64,000 bases of DNA from Planctomycetia bacterium (GCA_030539295.1 JAUNSJ010000013.1:36584-100583); one strand, 5' to 3'; counted from the stretch's first letter, positions 9,634-17,961 are shown. Notes: generated by a model from the letters alone, not told the origin. Numbers and translations are program-made.

Positions 9634-9662
9634 TTGACAAAACACGAAAGCGGGGTTATAAT
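9634..9662 (+). promoter_or_regulatory. Consensus sigma-70 promoter of pheT
   Basis: TTGACA (9634-9639), a 17-nt spacer and TATAAT (9657-9662) match the consensus perfectly. The predicted leader is about 145 nt. It contains the inverted repeat ACAGTCG/CGACTGT. No T-box motif or Phe-codon-rich leader peptide was seen. Confidence 0.8.
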
Positions 9663-9812
9663 GCGTAAAAATAAGGGTTTGTAACAGAACCGAGCGCATA
9701 AAAAACGGTGTGGGGCGTAACAGTCGCAGGTTGAATTCGTGGTAAACCGACTGTGGACAAACTCTCCTGTTTTTTCTGCTTATATTATAATGAGTAAAGA
9801 TGAGGCTGAACT

Positions 9813-12257
9813 GTGTATATCTCACTGGACTGGATTTCTGATTTCGTGGATCTTTCGGATCTTTCCCCTGAAACCATAGCCGACCGTTTGACCATGTCGA
9901 CGGCCGAAGTGGAGGGGTTAGTTACCCTAACGCGGCATACGCAAGGCGTGCTCGTGGGCGAAATTATCGCTTGCGAATCGCTCAATACCGCGGAACACGA
10001 AGGCGGGAAACAACTTACGTTCTGCACTGTTCGTTGCGGCGATCGTCAGTACACAACCGTGTGCGGGGCTCCTAATGCCCGAATTGGTCTGAAGGCCCCT
10101 TTTGCCCCGGCGGGCATTCAGCTCGGCGAGAAACAGCTCCAGCGTACCGAAATGGCCGGCCACGTCAGTGAAGGAATCCTTTGTAGTGCCGCTGAACTCG
10201 GAATGAGTTCCTGGCATGAAATCCTGTTCGAATGTCCGGCGTCTGTGCCCGATGGCACGCCGTTCGAGTCGCTCGTTCCGACCCGTGATACGCTTATTGA
10301 AATTGATAATAAGAGTCTGACGCACCGGCCTGACCTCTGGGGTCATTATGGAATTGCACGGGAATTGGCCGCGATTTTTCATCGTCCACTCAAGCCCCTG
10401 CCTCGACACGCGGTCGACTCGTATCGCGACCTCCCGGCCGTTTCGATTGAAATTGCCGACGAGAATTGCCCCTGCTACTCGGCTATTATTCTCCGCGTTT
10501 CGCCGGGCACGAATGGCCTGCCGTCACCAGTGGTTATGCAGCGGCGCCTCCATGCACTAGGCCAGCGAACCTATAATCTGCTCGTGGACGTTACGAATTA
10601 CGTCAGTCTGGAACTTGGCCAGCCGACGCACGCGTTCGACGCGGATCTCGTTTCCGCTATTCGGGTTGCGCCGATGGGTAAGAAAGGCACGTTCCAAACA
10701 CTCGACGGCGTTGAGCGCGCGATGCTGCCGGAAGACATGATGATTTGCGACGGTCCGAAGCCCATTGCCATTGCCGGTATTATGGGCGGTCTGGAGACAG
10801 AAGTTACCGCGAAGACAACGCGAATTGTTCTGGAATCGGCGAACTTTAAGTCGGCCCGAATCCGGAAAACGGCCGGACGGCTCGACTTACGAACCGACGC
10901 CTCACAGCGTTACGAAAAGAGTCAGCCGCCGTACAATGTCAAGACCGGAACGGAACGCATTATGCATCTGATGGCCGAGTCGGGCATTCCGCTCAAAGTG
11001 GAGAGTCGATTCTCGCTGGCCGGGAATCTGGCCGGAGAGGTGCGTGAAATCCTCCTGCCGCCTGGCCGCCTGAATGCGCTGGCCGGAATCGACTTCCCGA
11101 ACCAAACGATTCTCGACATTCTTCATTCGATTGAATTTCAAGCGGAATTTCTGGCCGACGGCTCGCTCAAAATTGGTGTGCCGCCCTTTCGCAGTGCCAA
11201 GGATATTTCCATTCCGGAAGATATTGTGGAAGAGGTTATGCGTCTGTACGGTTTTGACAATATTCCGCCGGTCCTGCCGCGACTGTCGCTGGCCCCATTG
11301 CATGTGGAAAAATATATACGCATGGAGCATAAAGCGCGGCGTCTGCTCGCAACCGCCTACGGCTTTCATGAGGTGCACAACTACGGCTGGATGAACGATA
11401 ACTGGCTTGCCCGACTTGGCTTTGAGCCTGGCGCAACGCTCGTATTACAGAATCCGGCCGCCGCTCCGGAGTCCCGACTGCGTACGACTCTTATCCCGAA
11501 TCTGTTGACTCTGGTTCCGAAGAACCGGCCGTTCCGCGACCAGTTCCGCGTCTTCGAACTCGGCCATGTCTACTTCCCGGTCGGTCCGAACGATTCCCAG
11601 CAGCCGTGCAAAGACAGTGCGGAAAAATGTCTGGAGCTACCGCGTCTGGCCGGCGTGAGTTATCTTCAGTCGGGCCAATCGCTGGACGAGCATTATCTTT
11701 CCGTCAAGGCCGCAGTGGAAGATTTAGGGCGTGTCTTTGCACAAGAGGACTATCCGCTCACCTTTGCCGCCGTTACGGAAGACGCGTCGCCTTGGCAGAA
11801 GTCCGGTACGGCTGTGCACATTATTCAGGACGGTCAGGTCATCGGTTCGCTCGGCTATGCGGACAAGTCGCTCATGAACGTCCTTTCGCCAGAAGGCGGT
11901 CAGGTTATCTGGTTCGAAATTGAACTGGATCGGTTTAAAGGGAACCTGTACCCGGCGACCCGCTTCACCGAGCCGCCGAAATTCCCCGGTTCCTGGCAGG
12001 ACTTTTCGCTCTTGTGGCCTCTTTCAGACGGCTATGAGAAGTTGGAGTCGCTCCTGAACACGTTTACTGACCCGCTCATTTTGCGTCGTGAATTCCTCAC
12101 GCTCTATAGTGGCAAAGGGTTAGACAAAGGCTGGGGGAGCTACTCCTTCCGCTACGAAATCGGCGCCACCGACCGCACCTTAACCGGCAGCGAAATCGAC
12201 GCGTTTCACGAGAAGTTTCTCGCTTTTCTGAAATCGAATAACGTTAGTATAAGATAA
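9813..12257 (+). CDS. pheT: Phenylalanine-tRNA ligase beta subunit
   Basis: An 814-aa PheT, normally the tRNA-binding and editing subunit of the (alpha-beta)2 synthetase. The start is GTG at 9813 (MYISLDWISDFVDL) with GAGG seven bases upstream. Domains in order: EMAP-II-like tRNA-binding domain (about 40-150), B3/B4 editing region (about 210-390, including LVDVTNYVSLELGQPTHAFD), B5 (about 415-490), core domain (about 500-700) and C-terminal anticodon-binding FDX-ACB domain (about 715-812, SLLWPLSDGYEKLESLL). The length matches the family. pheS is not adjacent: the upstream neighbour is a DUF1559 gene and the downstream region is non-coding, so the two subunits are encoded apart. It has its own consensus promoter. 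Confidence 0.96.
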   Translation: MYISLDWISDFVDLSDLSPETIADRLTMSTAEVEGLVTLTRHTQGVLVGEIIACESLNTAEHEGGKQLTFCTVRCGDRQYTTVCGAPNARIGLKAPFAPAGIQLGEKQLQRTEMAGHVSEGILCSAAELGMSSWHEILFECPASVPDGTPFESLVPTRDTLIEIDNKSLTHRPDLWGHYGIARELAAIFHRPLKPLPRHAVDSYRDLPAVSIEIADENCPCYSAIILRVSPGTNGLPSPVVMQRRLHALGQRTYNLLVDVTNYVSLELGQPTHAFDADLVSAIRVAPMGKKGTFQTLDGVERAMLPEDMMICDGPKPIAIAGIMGGLETEVTAKTTRIVLESANFKSARIRKTAGRLDLRTDASQRYEKSQPPYNVKTGTERIMHLMAESGIPLKVESRFSLAGNLAGEVREILLPPGRLNALAGIDFPNQTILDILHSIEFQAEFLADGSLKIGVPPFRSAKDISIPEDIVEEVMRLYGFDNIPPVLPRLSLAPLHVEKYIRMEHKARRLLATAYGFHEVHNYGWMNDNWLARLGFEPGATLVLQNPAAAPESRLRTTLIPNLLTLVPKNRPFRDQFRVFELGHVYFPVGPNDSQQPCKDSAEKCLELPRLAGVSYLQSGQSLDEHYLSVKAAVEDLGRVFAQEDYPLTFAAVTEDASPWQKSGTAVHIIQDGQVIGSLGYADKSLMNVLSPEGGQVIWFEIELDRFKGNLYPATRFTEPPKFPGSWQDFSLLWPLSDGYEKLESLLNTFTDPLILRREFLTLYSGKGLDKGWGSYSFRYEIGATDRTLTGSEIDAFHEKFLAFLKSNNVSIR

Positions 12258-12326
12258 CGAGTCGGTCGCTGGCATTGTTTTTTTGATATTTTTTGTAGAA
12301 AATACCGTTACAGGGGCAAAAAATGC

Positions 12327-12355
12327 TTGACAAGTCATTTTCTACCCTGTACAAT
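12327..12355 (+). promoter_or_regulatory. Consensus promoter of a putative structured RNA
   Basis: TTGACA (12327-12332), a 17-nt spacer and TACAAT (12350-12355). No protein gene follows within 900 bp, so it most likely drives the hairpin-rich stretch up to the terminator at 12711. Confidence 0.75.
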
Positions 12356-12361
12356 AATAGT

Positions 12362-12711
12362 AACCACTGCGAAGTGGGTCGTATTTGGGAAGCATGCCGT
12401 TTCCGCCAACTTTTCCGTTGTGCGGTGTTTGGAGTCGGGCCTGACTACCGGGTAGTCAGACAAAAGCTCCAGACGCGTAGTGACGCGGCAGCATAAGAAC
12501 AGATCATCCAGTTGGAGGTATGAAAGAAAAACAGAATACGTTACTGATTCGTTATAATTTTTAGTATTCCATAATACTGAATTTTCAACACTGCATCTGC
12601 ACAATGTACCACATTGCTCTTCGGAGCGAACTCAAATGTAGTGTTGAAAAGGGCGGTACTCTCTCTCATATATTCTATGAAACAGGGAGTGCCGACTCCT
12701 TTAATTTTTTT
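12362..12711 (+). ncRNA. Candidate structured non-coding RNA, about 350 nt
   Basis: Bounded by a consensus promoter and an intrinsic terminator, with no credible open frame. Hairpins visible by eye, in order: CCACT/AGTGG; CCGCCAAC/GTTG-T-GCGG; TTTGGAG/CTCCAGA enclosing CTGACTAC/GTAGTCAG with a CGG loop; GCGT/ACGC; AGTATT/AATACT; then TTTTCAACACT (about 12582-12592) pairing with AGTGTTGAAAA (about 12640-12650), which encloses AATGT/ACATT and GCTC-TTCG-GAGC, a UUCG-capped hairpin. A longer arm CGGTACTCTCT/AGGGAGTGCCG can form next to the terminator. Neither the RNase P core sequences, the SRP Alu/apical motif nor tmRNA tRNA-like ends were found. A TATAAT at about 12552 could give a second, shorter transcript. 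Identity unknown. Confidence 0.5.
12686..12711 (+). terminator. Intrinsic terminator of the RNA candidate
   Basis: GGAGT-GCCG-ACTCC hairpin (12686-12699) followed by TTTAATTTTTTT (12700-12711). Confidence 0.75.
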
Positions 12712-13264
12712 GTTGTTTTGAAACTCCGTGGTACGAGTGTGCAGTGCAGCAAAAGAATAAGGAGTCGGTTCTTCCTGTTTTGTTTTTTCTTGTTCTTAAT
12801 TTCCCCTATACTGACCACCACGACTCTCGTACTCTGTCCTGTGTGCTACCTTATGCCAGCCGGACAGAGCGTAAAGAGAATCCAGACCGCGTATAACATC
12901 GAGTAAACCGCGATGGCCGGTGGTTAAAATTGTAGTTACGTTTATTTTGGATCGCGAAGCCTTCGCTCAATTCCAAACAACCAAAAACAACAAGAGAGCC
13001 ACTGACGTAACCCGTCAGACGGCGAAAGGGGGGATGATTTTGATTTTATTGCTCATTGACACTGGCCATCATGCCGGCGGTTTACAGGTGGCAGATGACG
13101 ACGGCATAACGCCCGAAGCTGCTGTCCTCGGCTTAATGGCCCCTATCGACTTGGATTTCGACCAGCGACTATGGCGCACCCCCACTGGCCTAGGCATGTA
13201 CGTAAAAAACTATTATTAATTTTACCCTTAAGTAAACATTCAAAACTTAAACAGGAGCCGTTCT
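12712..13264. other. Gene-poor stretch before the AAA+/TM2 cassette
   Basis: About 550 bp with no recognisable gene. A frame at 12920-13219 (GTG start, 99 codons) shows no family resemblance and no convincing ribosome site; it may be a degraded gene. The last 50 bases before 13265 are AT-rich and carry the ribosome site (AGGAG) of the first cassette gene. Confidence 0.4.
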
Positions 13265-13954
13265 ATGAACAAATCAATCGAGGAAATTTTCTCTCAAGGA
13301 GTAGTAAACCTATTGAAGGAGAGTGTCTCCAATTGCTCCCAATTATTTCCCTTTGGCACAAGTCACAATAAGGATGGTGAAGGAAGCAAAGAACCAATTG
13401 AACTCAGCGTCGACAATGCCATTGTTTTTGCAAAAAAAGCTCAGCAATACTTTCCGGAAATTGTATCCACACGGATTAGTGAGATCATTAACGAAAATAC
13501 AGGAATTGTCACTATTGTGCAAACAATGATAGACTCCGAAAACAAAACTGTATATACTGATGATTCTCACGAAGATTGTGTTGGACGACAATTGCCGAAA
13601 GACTCCCGTATATCCGAGGGAATTCGAATTTTGATGGGAGGTGATGTAACTTGCGTACTTCCACTTCCTCAATATCAACTAACATATACGGACGTGCTTG
13701 CCTATGCACGATCACTAAAAACGAAAGGACATGATATCACAGCGACTATGCTTAGCAGAGTAAAGAATGAACAGACCGGACAAGAATTTATCTGGCAAAC
13801 GATGTTAGATTCCAATGGGGAAACCATATACTCCGATCGGAATCGTAAGGATTTTTTGGGAAGGCATTTTCCCCCTAATACACAGTTATGCGACAAATTA
13901 ACGGATTTGATGGAGGAAGATGGCAAATGTACAATCTCGATCTCGCTGCGATAA
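13265..13954 (+). CDS. Unknown protein with two copies of a novel ~85-aa domain
   Basis: A 229-aa protein with no family I recognise. It contains an internal duplication: residues about 49-131 and 141-226 align as VDNAIVFAKKAQ...ISEIINENTGIVTIVQTMIDSEN...CVGRQLP...GDVTCVL and YTDVLAYARSLK...LSRVKNEQTGQEFIWQTMLDSNG...FLGRHFP...GKCTISI. The same domain occurs once, fused to a membrane anchor, in the gene at 14965. There is no signal peptide or membrane segment, so it is probably cytoplasmic. AGGAG lies seven bases before the ATG. It is the first gene of an AT-rich co-directional cassette running to 17925. The alternating alpha/beta pattern suggests a small binding or interaction domain; this is inference only. 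Confidence 0.8.
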   Translation: MNKSIEEIFSQGVVNLLKESVSNCSQLFPFGTSHNKDGEGSKEPIELSVDNAIVFAKKAQQYFPEIVSTRISEIINENTGIVTIVQTMIDSENKTVYTDDSHEDCVGRQLPKDSRISEGIRILMGGDVTCVLPLPQYQLTYTDVLAYARSLKTKGHDITATMLSRVKNEQTGQEFIWQTMLDSNGETIYSDRNRKDFLGRHFPPNTQLCDKLTDLMEEDGKCTISISLR

Positions 13955-13985
13955 CAATCAAAAATTAATGAAGGGGAGAAAAATA

Positions 13986-14384
13986 ATGTGGGACCTATTA
14001 TTTGCAATTGGGGTAGGGATTTTGGCTGGGGCAGTAATTTCCCTGACAATAGAAGCCGTGTATAAAAACATTATATACCCATTATTTTGTCAACGGCCAG
14101 CCATTAGTGAAATAGAGGCAGTATCACTAGGTAGCCTCAAAAAATGTGTAAACTCGGCTATCGCCAGCACTATGGACCCGAGCAGAAAGCAAATGTATCA
14201 ATCTGTCCTTAATGCACTTGAATCGGGTCTTGCAGATTCTACTGTCATTGCAATGGGACATGATAAACAAGACAACATAAACTACTATAATAAAATGGTA
14301 GGGGAACCAGCAAGTGATTTTTCATCTTGCATTCAACGGTTTGATCGCTACGGAAACGTAACAAAAATTCCACTCTATCGTTGA
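13986..14384 (+). CDS. Small single-pass membrane protein, cassette paralogue 1
   Basis: A 132-aa protein. The start at 13986 is chosen because GGGGAG lies seven bases before it and the product then begins directly with a hydrophobic helix (about 4-25, LLFAIGVGILAGAVISLTIEAV). A soluble helical part (about 45-90) and a C terminus ending FDRYGNVTKIPLYR follow. The layout and ends resemble the protein at 14505 (its end: TDRNGNSLYKTKITA), so the two look like diverged paralogues. It sits 31 bp after the double-domain protein gene. No known family was recognised. Confidence 0.75.
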   Translation: MWDLLFAIGVGILAGAVISLTIEAVYKNIIYPLFCQRPAISEIEAVSLGSLKKCVNSAIASTMDPSRKQMYQSVLNALESGLADSTVIAMGHDKQDNINYYNKMVGEPASDFSSCIQRFDRYGNVTKIPLYR

Positions 14385-14504
14385 AAGGGTGGTTGATGGT
14401 AGCTTGTACTTTTGTGACTTAAAACAGAACTACAAGTTATAGAGCATATGTGGATGTGTAAAACTAACTAGACAGAACAGAAGATTGAATTGAAAGGTTT
14501 AACG

Positions 14505-14945
14505 ATGTTAACAATACTATTTGGAATGTTGTCACTGATTGGAACAAGCTTATTTTATCTGGGAGCCATTACTCTCATATCATTTATCGTCACTAATGTC
14601 ATTAGTGGAGTCGTTAACTGGCTTTGTCAGTCAGACATTACTGAGGCAGGCGGTATAAAAGGTGTTTCGTTAAAGAAAGATGTCGTTGATAAAATGATCG
14701 TTGATGCTAAAAAGTCCACAACGGATCAAGAAAAAATTCAGCAGTATGATGCTCTACAGCAAGCACTCAATGTTGGCAGTTCGGATGATATATTGACCTT
14801 GGCGCAGAACTCGCAAGGTGACGTAGTCGCAGGAACATCATTTAAGTCCAGTGATTATTCGCGACAGTCTGATGACGCCAGGGATTATATCATGGCGACG
14901 GACCGTAATGGAAACAGTCTGTACAAAACGAAGATAACCGCTTAA
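14505..14945 (+). CDS. Small membrane protein, cassette paralogue 2
   Basis: A 146-aa protein. The ATG at 14505 is preferred over an in-frame TTG at 14490 because AAAGG sits seven bases before it. Residues about 3-38 form one long or two short hydrophobic helices (TILFGMLSLIGTSLFYLGAI, then FIVTNVISGVVNWL). A charged helical region (SLKKDVVDKMIVDAKKS, about 58-75) and a glycine/serine-containing tail follow. Similar in architecture to the product of 13986, from which it is separated by 120 bp. Function unknown; probably an inner-membrane partner of the cassette. Confidence 0.75.
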   Translation: MLTILFGMLSLIGTSLFYLGAITLISFIVTNVISGVVNWLCQSDITEAGGIKGVSLKKDVVDKMIVDAKKSTTDQEKIQQYDALQQALNVGSSDDILTLAQNSQGDVVAGTSFKSSDYSRQSDDARDYIMATDRNGNSLYKTKITA

Positions 14946-14964
14946 TACGCAAAGGAACATATCA

Positions 14965-15354
14965 ATGGAATCAATTAAAGAGGCTATACTCAACAACATA
15001 CCATTGGTTGTTGTAGTAATGTCAGGAGTAATCATTGGAACGTTTTTTGGCATTCTGGCCATTCGAAGAAAGATGAAAGACATTACGGTAAACATTTTCA
15101 CTTACGATGATGCAACAGCATATGCAAAAAAAATGCAGGAACAACATCCGGAAATTGTTTCGACGATGATATCATTTATCGTAAACGAAAAGACTGGCAA
15201 AAAAACGATCATTCAGACTTTGATTGACAAAAATGGAAATGTCATACAAAAAAATAATGATGAGTTATTAGGTCGTATTTTTTATGTAAAGCAGGTTTGT
15301 GAAAAGCTGAATGATCTATTGCAAAGCGATGCAAAATGTACCATTGCATTATAA
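14965..15354 (+). CDS. Membrane-anchored protein with one copy of the ~85-aa cassette domain
   Basis: A 129-aa protein. Residues 12-33 are a transmembrane helix (IPLVVVVMSGVIIGTFFGILA) followed by the positive cluster RRKMK, which places the rest in the cytoplasm. Residues about 46-128 are a third copy of the domain found twice at 13265. Between copies 1 and 3 the pattern PEIVSTxISxIxNExTG followed by TIxQTxID is nearly invariant. AAAGGA lies nine bases before the ATG and only 19 bp separate it from the preceding gene. The tethered and soluble forms of the same domain suggest a membrane-recruitment or oligomerisation module, by inference. Confidence 0.8.
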   Translation: MESIKEAILNNIPLVVVVMSGVIIGTFFGILAIRRKMKDITVNIFTYDDATAYAKKMQEQHPEIVSTMISFIVNEKTGKKTIIQTLIDKNGNVIQKNNDELLGRIFYVKQVCEKLNDLLQSDAKCTIAL

Positions 15355-15369
15355 AGGGGGAAGTAATAA

Positions 15370-16581
15370 ATGTCTAAGAAGCTACATATTATTGGGTTAC
15401 CTAAGAATGAGGAGTATGACTCAGAGAACAGTTTTCTTCGGTCAATTTTTATAAAGTATTTGAATAAATACTTTACTAAAACTAAAATCGATAACCTGAA
15501 CATGTTGGTTTATACATCTGATTCAGATTCGGAACATGATGCCTTAGTCCGAGAAAAACAATTGGAAATACAGATTTCAAAATTATTCTCAACGACGAAA
15601 GATCATCATCAAAGTGATTCCTCTTCAGAACATTCCGACGAAAATGATTTTGAGAAACGAGCGACTCAATATAAAGGTGAAAAACCTTTTTATACATTTG
15701 AACGTTTAATAGTAAACGATGAGGTTTTGGGGGAAATAATGCGATCTTTAACATTATTTTCGCACCACGATTTAATGTACCATGATTGGGGATTATCAGA
15801 AATAGATCCTTTTCCTGCAGTCGCACTTAATTTTTATGGTCCTTCCGGGACTGGTAAAACTCTCGCAGCGCATGCGATAGCAGATTATTTAAACAAGAAT
15901 ATTATTATTGCAAGCTATGCCCAAATTGAGAGTATGTATCACGGAGAAGGGCCAAAGAATGTTGAGTCTCTGTTTTTCGCCGCTGAACGTGATAATGCCG
16001 TGCTTTTTATCGACGAAGCAGATTCACTACTATCTCGGCGATTAACTAATGTCACACAAGGATCTGAACAAGCAATAAACTCTATGCGGAGTCAACTTTT
16101 AATTTGTTTGGAAAAATTTCATGGCATCGTTATCTTTGCTACAAATTTGTCAGAGAATTATGATAAAGCTTTTGAGACAAGAATACGTAGTATTCATTTT
16201 TCAATGCCGGATGAATTATGTCGCAAGCGAATTTGGGATAAACATATTCCATCACGTTTCCCAATTGATGAGAATATTACGCGTGAGCATCTGACAGATT
16301 TACTCGCACAGAAAGATGATTTCTGTGGCCGCGATATTCGTAATGCGATCAAAAGCGTCGCAGAAGACCTCGTGACATCTGAACGGGAAAGAGCTCAAAT
16401 TGAGGACTTCTATGAAGCTATAGAAAGAGTGCGATCACGACGACTCAAAGACGCTCCCAATGCAGAAGGAAAAGAACTCCCACTTAACGACGAGCAAAAA
16501 GGGCTCTTAACTGAACTAATACAGGATAAAATCAGCGATGAAGAAACAATTGCCCCAAATGAATCGAATATCGCAGTCTAA
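15370..16581 (+). CDS. AAA+ ATPase of the spastin/Vps4/FtsH-like (classic AAA) type
   Basis: A 403-aa protein with one AAA module. Walker A GPSGTGKT (157-164), a pore-loop-like segment SMYHGEGPKNVESLFF (about 188-203), Walker B VLFIDEAD (211-218), sensor 1 FATN (256-259), arginine finger region FETRIRSIHF (268-277), and sensor-2-type GRDIRNAI (about 344-351). The first 100 residues are a separate, serine/acid-rich N domain (SDSSSEHSDEND about 82-93) probably used for substrate choice. Classic AAA proteins remodel or unfold proteins, often at membranes. Its position between a membrane-anchored domain protein and a GYF/TM2 membrane protein suggests it acts on or with them. GGGGGAAG precedes the ATG. 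AT-rich with relaxed codon use compared with pheT. Confidence 0.88.
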   Translation: MSKKLHIIGLPKNEEYDSENSFLRSIFIKYLNKYFTKTKIDNLNMLVYTSDSDSEHDALVREKQLEIQISKLFSTTKDHHQSDSSSEHSDENDFEKRATQYKGEKPFYTFERLIVNDEVLGEIMRSLTLFSHHDLMYHDWGLSEIDPFPAVALNFYGPSGTGKTLAAHAIADYLNKNIIIASYAQIESMYHGEGPKNVESLFFAAERDNAVLFIDEADSLLSRRLTNVTQGSEQAINSMRSQLLICLEKFHGIVIFATNLSENYDKAFETRIRSIHFSMPDELCRKRIWDKHIPSRFPIDENITREHLTDLLAQKDDFCGRDIRNAIKSVAEDLVTSERERAQIEDFYEAIERVRSRRLKDAPNAEGKELPLNDEQKGLLTELIQDKISDEETIAPNESNIAV

Positions 16582-16688
16582 CAATACAGTGTTCCCAATG
16601 TATTAAAATAAAGAACAACGTAAGTGCCAGATAGTTGGATATGATTCGATTTGATGTCACTATAAAGGAATAAAGGATTCAGAACTGA

Positions 16689-17474
16689 ATGGACAAAATT
16701 GCAACTACTTGGTTTTATTATGACATAAAAGGAATCAAGCGAGGTCCTCTCAATGACCAGCAATTGAAATCCGCAGTCATGCAACAAGTTATTAAGCCTG
16801 AGACTCTTCTTGAAGATGTCTTTGGCCACAGCGGCAAGGCATGTCAGATTCAAGGTTTGTTTCCAGCAAATGCGTCACAAGCAAATGTTATCGCGCCACC
16901 TACAGTCATAGCCAACAATAACCCGTCTTTGGGCGATCCTATTCGTAAAGATGGTCCCGGTGATGAACCAGAAATTCATGAGCAAGCGACAGCTGGTCTC
17001 CCGCCAAAAAATAGGGTTTTGGCGGGATTACTGGCTGTTTTTGTCGGTTGGTTCGGTATACATCGTTTTTACCTTGGGAGCTGGGGGTCTGGCCTGCTCA
17101 CTTGCAATCTCCTTTATTTATACTCTTTAATTGTTGGTTCCAAAAACTCAAGCGTTATTGATATACCAACAAGTTTCCTTGCGTTCCTCTCTGCTGCCTT
17201 CATTCTCGGCATTATTGGTTTGGTAGATGGAGTGAAAATTTTGAAGATGAATGATGAAACATTTGAAACCATTTTTTCACGAGAAACAGAATCGCCTTTT
17301 CGATCTTGTGGTTGTCGTGACGGAATTATGGGCTGTGGATGTTTAATCATTATTATAATAGTAGTCTTATGTTTTTGCTTAAAAAAAATAAGACTGCAAG
17401 AAATTAATAGTACCTTAATGTTACGTGATTTCGTGACATTAAGTTTTTCCACCGTTGTATATTTCCCTAAATGA
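16689..17474 (+). CDS. GYF_2 and TM2 domain membrane protein
   Basis: A 261-aa protein. Residues about 8-60 are a GYF_2 domain (WFYYDIKGIKRGPLNDQQL), a fold that binds proline-rich peptides in eukaryotic relatives. A low-complexity linker is followed by a TM2 domain (about 105-185) with the hallmark FVGWFGIHRFYLG between hydrophobic helices, then further hydrophobic stretches and a cysteine-rich segment (SCGCRDGIMGCGC) before a last helix. GYF_2-TM2 combinations are common in bacterial membrane proteins of unknown function. The next gene starts 13 bp downstream, and the AAA+ gene ends 107 bp upstream. It probably anchors the cassette in the inner membrane. Confidence 0.82.
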   Translation: MDKIATTWFYYDIKGIKRGPLNDQQLKSAVMQQVIKPETLLEDVFGHSGKACQIQGLFPANASQANVIAPPTVIANNNPSLGDPIRKDGPGDEPEIHEQATAGLPPKNRVLAGLLAVFVGWFGIHRFYLGSWGSGLLTCNLLYLYSLIVGSKNSSVIDIPTSFLAFLSAAFILGIIGLVDGVKILKMNDETFETIFSRETESPFRSCGCRDGIMGCGCLIIIIIVVLCFCLKKIRLQEINSTLMLRDFVTLSFSTVVYFPK

Positions 17475-17487
17475 AAGGATGTTAGTT

Positions 17488-17925
17488 ATGAAAGCACCAG
17501 TACTGAAAACTGATAAAGAAGTTGCATTCCATCTGTTTGCCTTAAAGAGACTGGCATTGGCAGACAAGACAGTTCTTGATTCAGAAAAAGATTGTATTTA
17601 CAAGATTGCAAATCTGTATAAAATCGTACTTTCCATGGATTGTTCTCTGGACGAGCTTGTAGCGCAACTTGACATGACAGAGGAGGAGTTTGAAGCGGGG
17701 CTTGCTGAATTAAAGTCCTCGCCACAACGTGCAAAACTTCTCATAAAAGATTTGGTTACGACTGGCTTGGCTGATAATGACTACTGCGAAGAAGAACGAG
17801 CTATGGTCTCGGAAGTCGGTCGCAAGGTGGGATTGCACCCATCGCTGGTACACGAAATTGAATTCACCGCGATGCGTTTGAATCGGGCTATGCGAGACAT
17901 GGAGGTCTTGATCGGACAGAGTTGA
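17488..17925 (+). CDS. TerB-like helical protein
   Basis: A 145-aa all-helical, acidic protein. The start at 17488 is chosen because AAAGGA lies upstream and the upstream frame overlaps the TM2 gene. The pattern ALADKTVLDSEKDCIYKIA (about 25-43) followed by LADNDYCEEERAMVSEVGRKVGL (about 95-117) resembles the paired metal-binding helices of TerB/DUF533 folds, where D..xx..E pairs bind divalent ions. TerB domains occur in tellurite-resistance and phage-response membrane complexes. Assignment rests on pattern only. It is the last gene of the cassette and converges with the ComF-like gene. Confidence 0.6.
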   Translation: MKAPVLKTDKEVAFHLFALKRLALADKTVLDSEKDCIYKIANLYKIVLSMDCSLDELVAQLDMTEEEFEAGLAELKSSPQRAKLLIKDLVTTGLADNDYCEEERAMVSEVGRKVGLHPSLVHEIEFTAMRLNRAMRDMEVLIGQS

Positions 17926-17961
17926 GTTTTTGTTACAGATGAGGTTACCGCGATTTTTGTT

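Noticed and set aside
9663..9812. T-box or leader-peptide attenuator before pheT
   Set aside because: No T-box core sequence and no Phe-rich short frame; only one moderate inverted repeat.
12362..12711. RNase P RNA, SRP RNA or tmRNA at the structured stretch after pheT
   Set aside because: The conserved core sequences of RNase P (GAGGAAAGTCC-like), the SRP apical motif and the tRNA-like ends or tag frame of tmRNA were not found; only size and structure fit.
12920..13219. 99-codon frame with GTG start
   Set aside because: No ribosome site, no family resemblance, composition unlike the genes downstream.
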